A DNA stretch of 32,187 nt from Gemmatimonadaceae bacterium (GTDB lineage: Bacteria; Gemmatimonadota; Gemmatimonadetes; Gemmatimonadales; Gemmatimonadaceae), in NCBI GenBank assembly GCA_013816855.1, contig JACDDT010000020.1, forward strand, positions 4,736 through 36,922, read 5' to 3'. The position numbers and the translations under genes were made by a program. This document shows, one piece after another, positions 6,770-15,226 of the stretch. How positions within the stretch are numbered: position 1 is the stretch's first letter; every line of letters starts with the position of its first letter. The notes beneath the pieces were generated by a model. It did no database searches. It was not told where the DNA came from and worked only from the letters and a program-made list of their open reading frames with translations.

Positions 6770-9700
6770 CTACTGCCTGATGATCACTCTCTCGCCACCA
6801 CCACCGCCACCGCCACCGCCACCGAATCCTCCCCCGCCGAAAGCATCGGCGCCGAAGAAGCCGGTGGTAAACGTGGCCGTTCCAGATCTGATCGACGCGA
6901 GGTACTGCGGCTCGAGGTAGCTCTGGACGCTCGATGGAAGCATGCGTTGCTGTGCCGGCGTGAGCAGACCCTTCACCTTCGGGACGATGCCGATCAACAG
7001 ATCGATGGTCGCTTTGCGGCCGCCTATATACTTGTCATACACCACATCGCGGTCATAGTGATCCGTCAGACCTACGAAATAGTGCACGATGGGTGTCCAG
7101 ATGGCGTCGTTCTTCACCGTGAACAAGCGATTCATGCTCGCAATGCTGTCCGCCTGGGTCGGCGTGAGCCTTAGCGAATCCTGCTGGCGAAGAATCGTCG
7201 CCATTGGATTCTGAATTCCGCCGCTGTTGTAGATGGCGCGGAGGAAACCTTCAGGCAGCTTGTCGCCCCCGCGCGTGCGGCCCCGATCGAGCTGCTGGAG
7301 AAGCTGCTGTCTCTCTCTCGTTGGACCGATGTCGAAGCGCATCACCGCTGTCAGCACGACGGGCGAACGCTGCGCGCCAAACGCAGCGTTCTGCGCGCCG
7401 AATCGTTGGTTGACTTCGTATTTGAAGCGCTGCGTCGCGGGATCGAAGCCGCGAACGTAGAGGAGCGAAGGATCGGGGATGACCTGTTGTCCCCACCCGC
7501 GGATGTTCGAGCCGTGAAGCAGCATGTCCGCGGCGCCGAGCGGATTGGAAAGCTGGAATGAAAGATTCGCGCGCTGCGGCATGCGCACTTTGGCAGGATT
7601 GAATGAGAATGACATGCTCGCGGTAGAGCTCCACGGACCCTGGCAGCTGTTCCGTCCGGCGAGCTGGCCGAGCTGTTTGGAGAGACAGCTGCGCGCTTCC
7701 TTCGACCCGTTCGCGAGCAGCGACTGCATTGCACCAGCGAGGGCAGCGTCGTTCGTCGAAGCGGGCTTGTAGACGAATGCGCGGTCGTTCGAGTAGCCAT
7801 CGCCGTTCACGTCGCCCACGGTCATCGGAGTGAAGGGAAGTCCGCTGCGGAAATTCCCGAACCAGTTGACGCGCACGAAGTCGGCGACGTTATAGCTCAA
7901 GTTGTACACGATCTGGTGGCGCGAGTCGAACGCAGCGCGTGACCACTCTACGTTCAGAGGATTGCTCACCGTGCTGCTGAATCCGCGCGACTGCTCTCTC
8001 ACGTTCGAGTACACGTAAGAAAGACTCCAGCTATACGTCGGATTGAACTTGAGCGGCGCGAGACGGAAGCTGAGCTGCTTGCTCTCCGACTTCAGGTCGG
8101 AGCGCAGCTCGCTCACCCGTGAGAACGATGGAACCAACCGTGCGTCTTGTGACGCGATCTGCCCGGTAGCGCCGACGATGCTCGCCGGCTGCACATACAC
8201 CGGGCGAAAGCTTTCATCGGGCAGCGCGAATTTCGGGACGCCACTGAAGTTGAGGTCCGTGTTTCCGGACTGATGGTAATTAAGCGAGAGCGTTCCGTCG
8301 ACCGTCGCGGCAAACCGGTTGCCGAACGTCGCGCCTCCCCAGCTAAGATTGGAGCGGACACTTCTCGGCGCCGAGTAATCCGGCGCGATGAGGCTGACGT
8401 TAGGCGCGGCGTTGGCGAATCTGCTTCCCGTGCTCCCGTTAGCGCACGTAGTTGGAATGAGCGTCGCGTCCTGTACGAAGGCCGCCCAATTCGCAGCGGG
8501 TGTTGCGGTTCCGACGCATGTGATCTGCTGCACAGCGCCGGGAAGACCGGTATTGTCCATCGCTGAAGCAACGAGATTCGAATTGGGAGTGTTACGAAAT
8601 ACGCCGAGGCCGCCGCGAATCACCGCACGCGGCGCGCGGAATGCGCCTTGAAACGCCTCGATCTGCGCCCCCGAGCCATAGGTCCACGAGAACCCCACGC
8701 GCGGACTGACATACAGCTTGTTCGGAACGAACTCGTTCGCGACTTTGAACGCGCTCGCGAGAGTGGGGTTGGCAACCGGATTGTCGAGGAACTTGTTTCC
8801 ATCGACGCGAACGCCGTACTGAAACTGAAGGTTACTCGTCCTTCGGTACGAGTCGCCGAGCGAGACCGCGCCGACGAGCTGCGACACATCGCGCACGCGT
8901 GGGCTCAGCTGGCGCGAGAACGACGAGGGAAGATTTGCCTGCAGGTCAGCGAGCGAGTTGTAAGTGTACGTGCCGTAGAGATTGGTCGCCTGCTGTTGTC
9001 CAGCGCCGTCGCGGCGAAGCTCACTGGTGAGCTTGACACGATGCTGGTTGTTGGTGCTAAACCAGGACAGCTGGTTGAGGAAACCGAGACTGTTGGTCGT
9101 TTGGTTCCCGCGAAGAGCCTGACTCCCACCGAAAGAAAGCGTCTGCACCCCGCTTGTCCCATCATTAAATGCGGAGTTGACGCGAACGGTTCCGCCGGGA
9201 AGATCGAGATACGGAGTCGAGAGCGTTTTCGATTCGCTGTAGCTGACCGATGTCTCACTGAGAATGGAATTGTGGATGTAGCTGCTGTGACGGCCTTGTA
9301 GTCCGCCGCGCCAGCTCGTGCGATCCCCGCTGTGGGCGGGCACTTCGTTCGGGAGGCCGCCCGCAGGGTTCTGTTTGTTCCAGCTTCCATTGAAGGAGAA
9401 GTTCAGCGCTGTGCCGCTCGTAGAGCTCGGCGGAGTGAAATCGAACGCGCCGAATATGACCCCGTTGTCTGCGACTCTCTGATTGCCGACAAGCTTGGTG
9501 CTCACAGGCACCCCATTCGTGTTTAGCAGACCGAGCAGACGAGCGACGGAATCGGCTGCTACACCTTCGGCCTGAAGACCGGTCGCATCCGTGTTGAGGA
9601 GAGTCTGTAAATCGCTCGCTCTTCTGCCGAGCTGGTACGAGACGTTGTAAAAGGCTTTGTCGAACTTGAGCGGGCCGGAGAGTGCACCGCCGACCGAGAC

Positions 9701-10549
9701 GTTGGAATACTCATGTCCAAGTGATTGCGTCGCGCGATCGCTCCACTGCAAGTGCGGTGAATCGAAGTTGAGGCTGACCCCGCGCGTGAGGAAGTTCGTT
9801 CCGGGGCGCGTGCGCAGATTGAACTGCGCCCCGCTGAAGCCGCCGCGGGAAACGTCGTATGGAGAAGTGACGAGGGAGCTGATAACGCCTGCGTCGCGGG
9901 GGAGATTGGATCCCCCGAAATTCATTCCGTTGAGCGTGGTGTTGTTCTGGTCTGCACCGAGGCCGAGTACGGAGAATCCGTCGCTCCCGTCGGAGCCCGT
10001 GACGCCTTGCACGCCGGGTAGCGACGCGGCCATCGCCGCAAGATCGCCGAGGAGATCAGCAGGCACTCCGGTGTTGTCCACTCTCTGTTCGGTGCCGCTG
10101 ATGTCAGGGGTCGGGTCGTTTCGCCGCACCTTGTCGCGACTCGTGCTCACCTGCACAGCGTCGAGAAGTGTTCCCGCGGAAGTGAGGCGCGCGTCCGCGA
10201 CGAGCACGTCTTCGTCGGCGACACGCCGGATCTCGAAGCGCTTCGCCGTAAATCCGATTGCGGCAAAGCTCACCATGTAGTCGCCGTCGCCCCCAGGGAA
10301 CGTCACAGTGAAGCGTCCCCTTTCATCGGTAACCGCGGTGCGGTTCACGTTTCCGGAGATGGACGTCACGGTGACGCGGACGCTCTTGATGGGAAGACTG
10401 TCTGGTCCTGTGACCTGTCCGCGAATCACATCGGCGTTCTGTGCATGCGCCGGCGAGGGCGCGATTAACGCGACAGTGAAGAGCAGGCCTGCTGCTATAA
10501 CGAAGCGACGAAAGGGCATCGTTCCTGGCTGAGTGTTCGTGTCCACCAT
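6770..10549 (-). CDS. TonB-dependent receptor with carboxypeptidase-regulatory N-domain and LTxxQ/polyglycine C-terminal extension
   Basis: A 1259-aa outer-membrane receptor. After a signal peptide (FVIAAGLLFTVALIAPSPAHAQ) comes a carboxypeptidase-regulatory-like domain (about 40-130: VIRGQVTGPDSLPIKSVRV, TDERGRFTVTFP). A plug follows (about 150-270: DLAAMAASLPGV, LGLGADQNNTTLNGMNFGG), then a long beta-barrel with many aromatic-alternating strands that ends near VVLTAVMRFDIG (about 1075). The last 184 residues are unusual: mostly helical, with LTPTQ (1128-1132) and LTPAQ (1196-1200) as in Spy/CpxP-type LTxxQ proteins, then a polyglycine tail and ERVIIRQ. ATG 10549 or ATG 10519 could be the start; the latter has AGGA close by and a shorter n-region. 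No substrate can be inferred. Confidence 0.93.
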   Translation of the reverse strand: MVDTNTQPGTMPFRRFVIAAGLLFTVALIAPSPAHAQNADVIRGQVTGPDSLPIKSVRVTVTSISGNVNRTAVTDERGRFTVTFPGGDGDYMVSFAAIGFTAKRFEIRRVADEDVLVADARLTSAGTLLDAVQVSTSRDKVRRNDPTPDISGTEQRVDNTGVPADLLGDLAAMAASLPGVQGVTGSDGSDGFSVLGLGADQNNTTLNGMNFGGSNLPRDAGVISSLVTSPYDVSRGGFSGAQFNLRTRPGTNFLTRGVSLNFDSPHLQWSDRATQSLGHEYSNVSVGGALSGPLKFDKAFYNVSYQLGRRASDLQTLLNTDATGLQAEGVAADSVARLLGLLNTNGVPVSTKLVGNQRVADNGVIFGAFDFTPPSSTSGTALNFSFNGSWNKQNPAGGLPNEVPAHSGDRTSWRGGLQGRHSSYIHNSILSETSVSYSESKTLSTPYLDLPGGTVRVNSAFNDGTSGVQTLSFGGSQALRGNQTTNSLGFLNQLSWFSTNNQHRVKLTSELRRDGAGQQQATNLYGTYTYNSLADLQANLPSSFSRQLSPRVRDVSQLVGAVSLGDSYRRTSNLQFQYGVRVDGNKFLDNPVANPTLASAFKVANEFVPNKLYVSPRVGFSWTYGSGAQIEAFQGAFRAPRAVIRGGLGVFRNTPNSNLVASAMDNTGLPGAVQQITCVGTATPAANWAAFVQDATLIPTTCANGSTGSRFANAAPNVSLIAPDYSAPRSVRSNLSWGGATFGNRFAATVDGTLSLNYHQSGNTDLNFSGVPKFALPDESFRPVYVQPASIVGATGQIASQDARLVPSFSRVSELRSDLKSESKQLSFRLAPLKFNPTYSWSLSYVYSNVREQSRGFSSTVSNPLNVEWSRAAFDSRHQIVYNLSYNVADFVRVNWFGNFRSGLPFTPMTVGDVNGDGYSNDRAFVYKPASTNDAALAGAMQSLLANGSKEARSCLSKQLGQLAGRNSCQGPWSSTASMSFSFNPAKVRMPQRANLSFQLSNPLGAADMLLHGSNIRGWGQQVIPDPSLLYVRGFDPATQRFKYEVNQRFGAQNAAFGAQRSPVVLTAVMRFDIGPTRERQQLLQQLDRGRTRGGDKLPEGFLRAIYNSGGIQNPMATILRQQDSLRLTPTQADSIASMNRLFTVKNDAIWTPIVHYFVGLTDHYDRDVVYDKYIGGRKATIDLLIGIVPKVKGLLTPAQQRMLPSSVQSYLEPQYLASIRSGTATFTTGFFGADAFGGGGFGGGGGGGGGGERVIIRQ

Positions 10550-10598
10550 TGGACGCGAAGGTCTACAAAAAGGTTTACGCGCGCCCCGGTGGTTTTGC

Positions 10599-10994
10599 TT
10601 AGGTGTCGCCGGTGGGAACGATCCCAGCGCCCTCGACCATTAGAATAATCGTCCGCTCGGGCGCCCTCGGCCTATGCTGCACTCCCTTAGGAACGACGAA
10701 CCCCTGTCGAGGGGCGAGCTCCACCGACCGGCCCTCGAGATCGATGATGAATGTTCCTTCGACTACATAAAAGAATTCGTCGAGATCGTTGTGCTGATGC
10801 CAGTGGTACTCGCCTTTCACCACACCGATCCGCACCACCGACTCGTTCACTTCGCAGAGAGTTTGGTTGAACCATTCGTCGGTCACCTCGTCCGCGATTT
10901 TCCCGACGTCGATTACCTCGAGAGGTTTGAAGCGAACGTCCATGCGGGTGACGTAAGGGAAGGTAGACGACGGAGTCTTTTTTGGGCTGGGCAT
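10599..10994 (-). CDS. Cupin domain protein
   Basis: A 131-aa single-domain cupin. GEYHWHQHNDLDEFFYVVEG is cupin motif 1, with the His and Glu metal ligands. GFVVPKGVQHRPRA is motif 2 with the last His, so a metal-binding site is likely. Small cupins of this type include sugar or polyketide isomerases and dioxygenase-like or sensor proteins; none can be singled out. An internal ATG at 10943 (MDVRFKPLEVIDV) is an alternative start, since neither has a clear ribosome site. It lies 49 nt before the TonB receptor on the same strand and may share its transcript. Confidence 0.87.
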   Translation of the reverse strand: MPSPKKTPSSTFPYVTRMDVRFKPLEVIDVGKIADEVTDEWFNQTLCEVNESVVRIGVVKGEYHWHQHNDLDEFFYVVEGTFIIDLEGRSVELAPRQGFVVPKGVQHRPRAPERTIILMVEGAGIVPTGDT

Positions 10995-11019
10995 GGGGCA
11001 GGGAAAAAGGCGGAGAGGA

Positions 11020-11034
11020 ATTCATGTAATGAAT
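11020..11034. repeat. Short perfect palindrome upstream of the cupin gene
   Basis: attcat-gta-atgaat: 6-bp arms with a 3-nt centre, 26-40 nt upstream of the cupin ATG. Its place in the leader or promoter region would suit an operator, but no regulator is identified. Confidence 0.4.
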
Positions 11035-11043
11035 GCGGGAGTA

Positions 11044-11171
11044 GAACTGCAAGCAGCGAGCTGTCTGTAACCCAAGCTTCCGGCTACTAGCTGCATTTGG
11101 CCGAAGTGATGGCCCGAGTGCTTAGCTAGCAGCGGTCAGCTTGTTTGCTATTAGCTCGCGGGTTGCAGTTC
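11044..11171. repeat. 128-bp imperfect palindrome (possible miniature element)
   Basis: The ends gaactgcaagcagcgagct (11044-11062) and the reverse complement at 11153-11171 match at 16 of 19 positions. A second, inner pair (about 11074-11092 and 11125-11143) matches at about 15 of 19, and GGCC pairs remain near the centre. The whole interval can fold into one long hairpin. It lies between the DinB gene (ends 11194) and the cupin gene (starts 10994) and contains no convincing coding frame. Its end motif gaactgcaa also occurs at the right end of the element at 26452-26749. Confidence 0.7.
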
Positions 11172-11193
11172 CAGGTCCGTAGTTTGTGCCGTG

Positions 11194-11712
11194 CTAAGCC
11201 TCCAGCTCAAACCCAGGAATCTTCCCGACGTCGACAGCAGGCACGACTACTGACTTGCCCGTGACGAAACGCCGGTGGTAGTCGAGCTGCCCGAGGTGGT
11301 ACGCGAGGTGGCTCGCGAGATGGACGACGAAATCCGCGGTGCTTACGGTGCGACCGGCGATCTGAATGGGGAATGGCTTAGTGAGAAGCTCGTTCGACAG
11401 TTTCGGAATCGTCGCCGCAATCGCGTCACGTGTCTCGCTCATCAGCGTGAGCAGCTCGGCTTTTGTCGCGGTGCGATTCGAAAACTCCGCCTCGCGGTCA
11501 CGCGCGAAGGGAACGCCGCCGAGCACATTCCCAAGGAAGTGGCGCAGGTTTCCCGCAATGTGGAGAACGAGAGTTCCGCCGACATTGCTGATTCCCGGCA
11601 TCGGCTTCCATAGACTTGCGTCGTCCGGGTACGTCTCTACCGAAGCCCGGACGGATTCGATCTCGCGAAGGAGAACGAATCCGGCCGACCGCTGCAGCAG
11701 GTTATCGCTCAG
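11194..11712 (-). CDS. DinB-superfamily protein, apparent CTG start
   Basis: A DinB-type four-helix protein with the metal motif intact: LVLHIAGNLRHFLG in helix 2 and VVHLASHLAYHLGQLDYHRR near the end. Starting at the ATG at 11601 would give 135 aa and remove the family's first helix. The frame upstream stays open and encodes a sensible helix (SDNLLQRSAGFVLLREIES), but it contains no ATG, GTG or TTG. A CTG at 11712 sits 4 nt after a GGAGG ribosome site and would give 172 aa, the expected family length. CTG is a rare start; a sequencing error or mutated ATG is the alternative. Enzymatic role unknown. Confidence 0.75.
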   Translation of the reverse strand: MSDNLLQRSAGFVLLREIESVRASVETYPDDASLWKPMPGISNVGGTLVLHIAGNLRHFLGNVLGGVPFARDREAEFSNRTATKAELLTLMSETRDAIAATIPKLSNELLTKPFPIQIAGRTVSTADFVVHLASHLAYHLGQLDYHRRFVTGKSVVVPAVDVGKIPGFELEA

Positions 11713-11716
11713 ACGG

Positions 11717-11721
11717 CCTCC
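11717..11721 (-). promoter_or_regulatory. Strong ribosome binding site GGAGG deciding the CTG start
   Basis: GGAGG on the minus strand, 4 nt before CTG 11712, and the best ribosome site near this gene. The ATG at 11601 has none. It supports initiation at the CTG. Confidence 0.6.
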
Positions 11722-11758
11722 GAAAGGGAAGTGAAGTGGAAATCGCGAGCGCGAATGG

Positions 11759-11792
11759 CCGGCATTACGACGCCGGCGGCGGGTGATGCCGG
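11759..11792. repeat. Inverted repeat upstream of the DinB gene
   Basis: Arms ccggcatta (11759-11767) and tgatgccgg (11784-11792) pair at 8 of 9 positions around a 16-nt GC-rich loop. TTTT follows on the plus strand, where there is no gene to terminate. On the minus strand it lies between the gene at 11874 and the DinB gene and may only slow transcription. Confidence 0.45.
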
Positions 11793-11873
11793 TTTTCTGA
11801 GAAAATGGCGACGTGTTGTTGTCATCGAATGGGGAAGGAGACTACTGACGCTACGACGAGGTGAACCCGTGTG

Positions 11874-12215
11874 TCAATGCCGGTAGGAGCGTCCGATTCC
11901 GGTGACTTCTGCGCCGTCGCAAACTATCGTCCGGCAGCTGATCTCGATCTCAGCACCGGCGACGGTCTGTGCGTAAAGGCGCCACACTTCGCCGGCTCCG
12001 AGCTTCTCAAGGCCTACGGTGTCGAGCGGCGAGGGAGGAGCTGGGTTCTTCGCCGGCTTCCAGCGCATGATCTCAACCTGGTGAAAAACGAGATCAGGTG
12101 CCGCGGCCGCCCCGCCTCGCTCGACGCGAATGGCGAGACGGCCCTCTGAAAAACTCATCGTACTGAGGTCAATCGTCGAGCCGTGCAAGATCCCGGTGAC
12201 ATCGCGAAAATCCAC
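11874..12215 (-). CDS. Hypothetical protein, 113 aa
   Basis: Not recognised. A 113-aa soluble protein without signal peptide or membrane segment. It has alternating strand-like sequence (GRLAIRVERGG, LVFHQVEIMRWKPAKN, VWRLYAQTVAGAEIEISC) and two cysteines near the end, suggesting a small beta-rich domain. It starts at GTG 12215, 11 nt after the M16 peptidase stop, and is most likely the last gene of that unit. The coding call rests on codon pattern and tight spacing. Confidence 0.6.
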   Translation of the reverse strand: MDFRDVTGILHGSTIDLSTMSFSEGRLAIRVERGGAAAAPDLVFHQVEIMRWKPAKNPAPPSPLDTVGLEKLGAGEVWRLYAQTVAGAEIEISCRTIVCDGAEVTGIGRSYRH

Positions 12216-12226
12216 TGCCGTGCCGC

Positions 12227-15142
12227 TTATCGATCGAAGACCTGATCGACCGCTGTTATCCGAATCTTGGAAGCGCTGATGTTGAGCTTTCGCGCCCCGA
12301 TGATCTTGTCTTCGGCGAGCAAGTCTGCCGCTTTCTCGGACTCATATGTAATCGGCGAGAACGCGTCGGCGACGAGCGCATTCCGAAGCGCTTCGGCATC
12401 CTTGGCAATGATGACCACTTCCAGATCGGTCGCTGAGAGGTTCCGCTTAATCGCCGCATTTACATCGGCCCGCGTCAGCTTTGAGAGAGCGGCGCGCATG
12501 TAGCTGGCGAACTCCGGAGTGCCGTACCACTTCGAGTCGAGCGCGTAACCGAGCTGCTGATCCTGTGTCGATGTCATGAGGTAGACATTCTTCATCAGGT
12601 AGTCGCGGGTGCTCTCGAAATCCTTCTGCGACAGTCCGTCGTCGATGAGCTTCTGAAGCTCTGCAGTCGCAATGCGCAGCGCCATGTGCGCGTTTTCGGG
12701 GACGACCGGGCGGATCCAAACTTCGAAGAGCTGCCCGCGCCGGACGAGGTTGGGGCTGGGGAAGAACTGGAACATGCCGCCAGGGAACGCCTCGATATAC
12801 GCGTAGTCACCGTAGTTCATGCCGCGGACTTCGCGGATGCGCTGGTAGAGATGCGACTGCGAGCTGCGGTGTTCGCCAAGCCATACGCGAGCTACGGAGA
12901 GGGCGGCAAAATCGGGATGCGACCGGGTCACCGCGATGGGGAGCCCGAATGAAATAGCAGTCGAGCGTGTGTCCTTCTTGATGATCTCGACGTTCATTCC
13001 AACCGGCTTCGTGGCGGCGATGGTCGGGGCCGCGGGCTTTGTGCCTTCGGGGAGTTTGGCGATGAGACTGCCCATCACTGCATCGAAACCCGGGGGAACA
13101 TCGCCGCTCAACCCAACGCGAAGATTCGAGCGTGTGTAGTGATCGCGCACGAACGCTTTGACATCATCGAGGGTAATGGAGTTGATTCCGGCAACGGTGC
13201 CCAGCGCTGGATGCGCGTAGGCAGTTCCCGCGAAGACGTTCGTCTGGAGCCGCTCCTTCGCAAGCTCTTCTTCGTTGTTCTGTCTCAGATCTTGCGTGAG
13301 TCGCGTCAGCTGCTGAGCCTTGAGGCGCCTGAAATCAGCTTCGCGAAATCCCGGCGTTGCGAGCTGGCCGAGTACTATGTGAAGGTAGGGATGCCAATTG
13401 TCCTTATGGATGCTGCCAGAGAAAGTCGCCAGCTCCTTGTCCACCTGGCGTCCGAAACCCGCGGCCATCGGATAAAGCGCCTGGCGGATCTCGCTCACCG
13501 TAAGCGCCTGCGATCCCGCGTCAGCGATCATCGAGGCGGATAGCGCAGCCAAGCCTTCTTTGCCGGACGGATCGTACGCCGAACCCGCGTTAAAGACGAG
13601 CTTCATCGCCAGCTGCGGCAACGCGGTTTTGACAAGCGTGATGTCCATCACCGGCATCGGCTGCTTCGCGCTCATGTCCCCCGCGATGAGCGCATCGAGT
13701 TTCGCCTTGAGCGCGGTACGAGCGGAATCGACGGTGGAGGTGGCGCCGCCGGCAGAAGGTGCGAGCGATGTCAGGGCGGGAGCCGTCGCAATCGCCGAGG
13801 GCAGCGCGTCGTGGGAGAGCGTGGCAACGACGAGGTTGTTCTGGGTGAAATACTTCTGGGCGGCGGCGCGCAGATCTTCGGGGGTGAGCGCGGCGTACTG
13901 GCGGTAAACATTGTTCAGCGTGTTATACGACCGGCTGAACTTTCCGTATTCGCCGATGAGGGTCGCGATCGTGTTGGTGTTGTCCATCGCGCGCGCGAAG
14001 CCATAACGCTGCGCCGCTTTCGTGTCGTCCAGCTGCCACTTCGGAACGAGTTCGTTCCGCGCCTGATTTATGGTGCGAAGGATTTCGTCGCGCACGTAAG
14101 GCGCATCCTTTGGATCTTTGAGCCGGGCGGTAACTGTGAAAAGCTCCGGGTCCACGTTCGTCGAATTGCCGGCTCCGAAAGAGTCGAGGCGCTGCTCGTT
14201 TACGACGAGCTTCTTGTAGAGATCCGACGTCGAGCCGAAATAGATAACGGAGAGGAGATCCATCGCCGCGTTCTCCTTATTCGTCTCGGAGAACGGAGCG
14301 TTGCGGAACGCTACATACATCAGTGGCGGCGTGGCCGTCGGCCAATCGACGTGCGCGTATTTCGGAGCGGTCGCGGTTGGTTCCTTGGGAATGACCGCCT
14401 TGTACGTTCCGCGCTTCCACATTCCCCAATATTTCGTAACCAACGGAATGACCTTCGCCGGGGTGACATCGCCCGCTACGACTACGGTTGTGTTTTCAGG
14501 ACGGTACCAGCGTGAGAAAAATTCCCTCGAATAGGCGTACTGGTTCGGCATGTTCTCGATGTCTTCGATAAACCCCATCGTCGTGTGGCCGTACGTATGC
14601 GTTCCGAAGGCGCTCTTGCGGAGCACTTCATAGAGCTTGCTCCCCGGGTTCGCCGCGTTCTTGTTGTATTCGCCCAGGACTGCGCGGGATTCCGTTTTGA
14701 AGGCGGGCTCGCTGTACTCGAGATGCTGGAACTGATCCGCCATCAATGCAACAATGTCCTCGAGATTCTCCTTGGCGAACGTCGCGTAGAAGAGAGTGCG
14801 GTCGTCGCTGGTGGATGCGTTGTTCCGCGCGCCGGCGCGCGTCATTCGAGCGTTGAAGCTGTCGGGCGGATTGAGCGGGGTGCCGCGGAACATCATGTGC
14901 TCGAAGAAATGCGCGAAGCCGCTTTTTCCAGGCTCGATCTCATTCCGCGAACCCGTCTGCACGGGAATCTGGATGGAGACGATATTTGGAAATCCGGTGG
15001 GCACGATGATGACCTTTAGCCCGTTCGGGAGCGTCGTCTCGGTTGCCTTGAAGGGAAGGATGTCGCTCGCTTTCCCCGTTTGAGCGGCTGCAAGGGCGGG
15101 GAGGAGTAGGACCGTGGCGAAGAGCGTACGGAGAGCGCGCAT
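12227..15142 (-). CDS. Exported M16 (pitrilysin-type) zinc peptidase, two-domain
   Basis: A 971-aa zinc metallopeptidase exported by a signal peptide (MRALRTLFATVLLLPALAAAQ). The N-terminal half carries the inverted zinc motif HFFEH (78-82) and a downstream ESRAVLGEYN with the third ligand Glu at about 158, 76 residues later as in the family. The C-terminal half (from about VMDITLVKTALPQLAMKLVF) is a second M16 domain without HxxEH, as in other periplasmic pitrilysin-like pairs. An in-frame GTG at 15178 would add 12 residues before the signal; ATG 15142 is preferred. It follows the CAT-like gene by 84 nt. It probably degrades peptides in the periplasm. Confidence 0.93.
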   Translation of the reverse strand: MRALRTLFATVLLLPALAAAQTGKASDILPFKATETTLPNGLKVIIVPTGFPNIVSIQIPVQTGSRNEIEPGKSGFAHFFEHMMFRGTPLNPPDSFNARMTRAGARNNASTSDDRTLFYATFAKENLEDIVALMADQFQHLEYSEPAFKTESRAVLGEYNKNAANPGSKLYEVLRKSAFGTHTYGHTTMGFIEDIENMPNQYAYSREFFSRWYRPENTTVVVAGDVTPAKVIPLVTKYWGMWKRGTYKAVIPKEPTATAPKYAHVDWPTATPPLMYVAFRNAPFSETNKENAAMDLLSVIYFGSTSDLYKKLVVNEQRLDSFGAGNSTNVDPELFTVTARLKDPKDAPYVRDEILRTINQARNELVPKWQLDDTKAAQRYGFARAMDNTNTIATLIGEYGKFSRSYNTLNNVYRQYAALTPEDLRAAAQKYFTQNNLVVATLSHDALPSAIATAPALTSLAPSAGGATSTVDSARTALKAKLDALIAGDMSAKQPMPVMDITLVKTALPQLAMKLVFNAGSAYDPSGKEGLAALSASMIADAGSQALTVSEIRQALYPMAAGFGRQVDKELATFSGSIHKDNWHPYLHIVLGQLATPGFREADFRRLKAQQLTRLTQDLRQNNEEELAKERLQTNVFAGTAYAHPALGTVAGINSITLDDVKAFVRDHYTRSNLRVGLSGDVPPGFDAVMGSLIAKLPEGTKPAAPTIAATKPVGMNVEIIKKDTRSTAISFGLPIAVTRSHPDFAALSVARVWLGEHRSSQSHLYQRIREVRGMNYGDYAYIEAFPGGMFQFFPSPNLVRRGQLFEVWIRPVVPENAHMALRIATAELQKLIDDGLSQKDFESTRDYLMKNVYLMTSTQDQQLGYALDSKWYGTPEFASYMRAALSKLTRADVNAAIKRNLSATDLEVVIIAKDAEALRNALVADAFSPITYESEKAADLLAEDKIIGARKLNISASKIRITAVDQVFDR

Positions 15143-15226
15143 TTGAGATTGCGTTGGAAGTGAAGTCTGAAAAAACACGTTGCCTACATTATCCCCGCGA
15201 GCGGGCAGAAGCCAATGGCGGGAGGG

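Noticed and set aside
13811-14515. 234-codon plus-strand frame opposite the M16 peptidase
   Set aside because: It lies within the firmly identified peptidase domain on the other strand.
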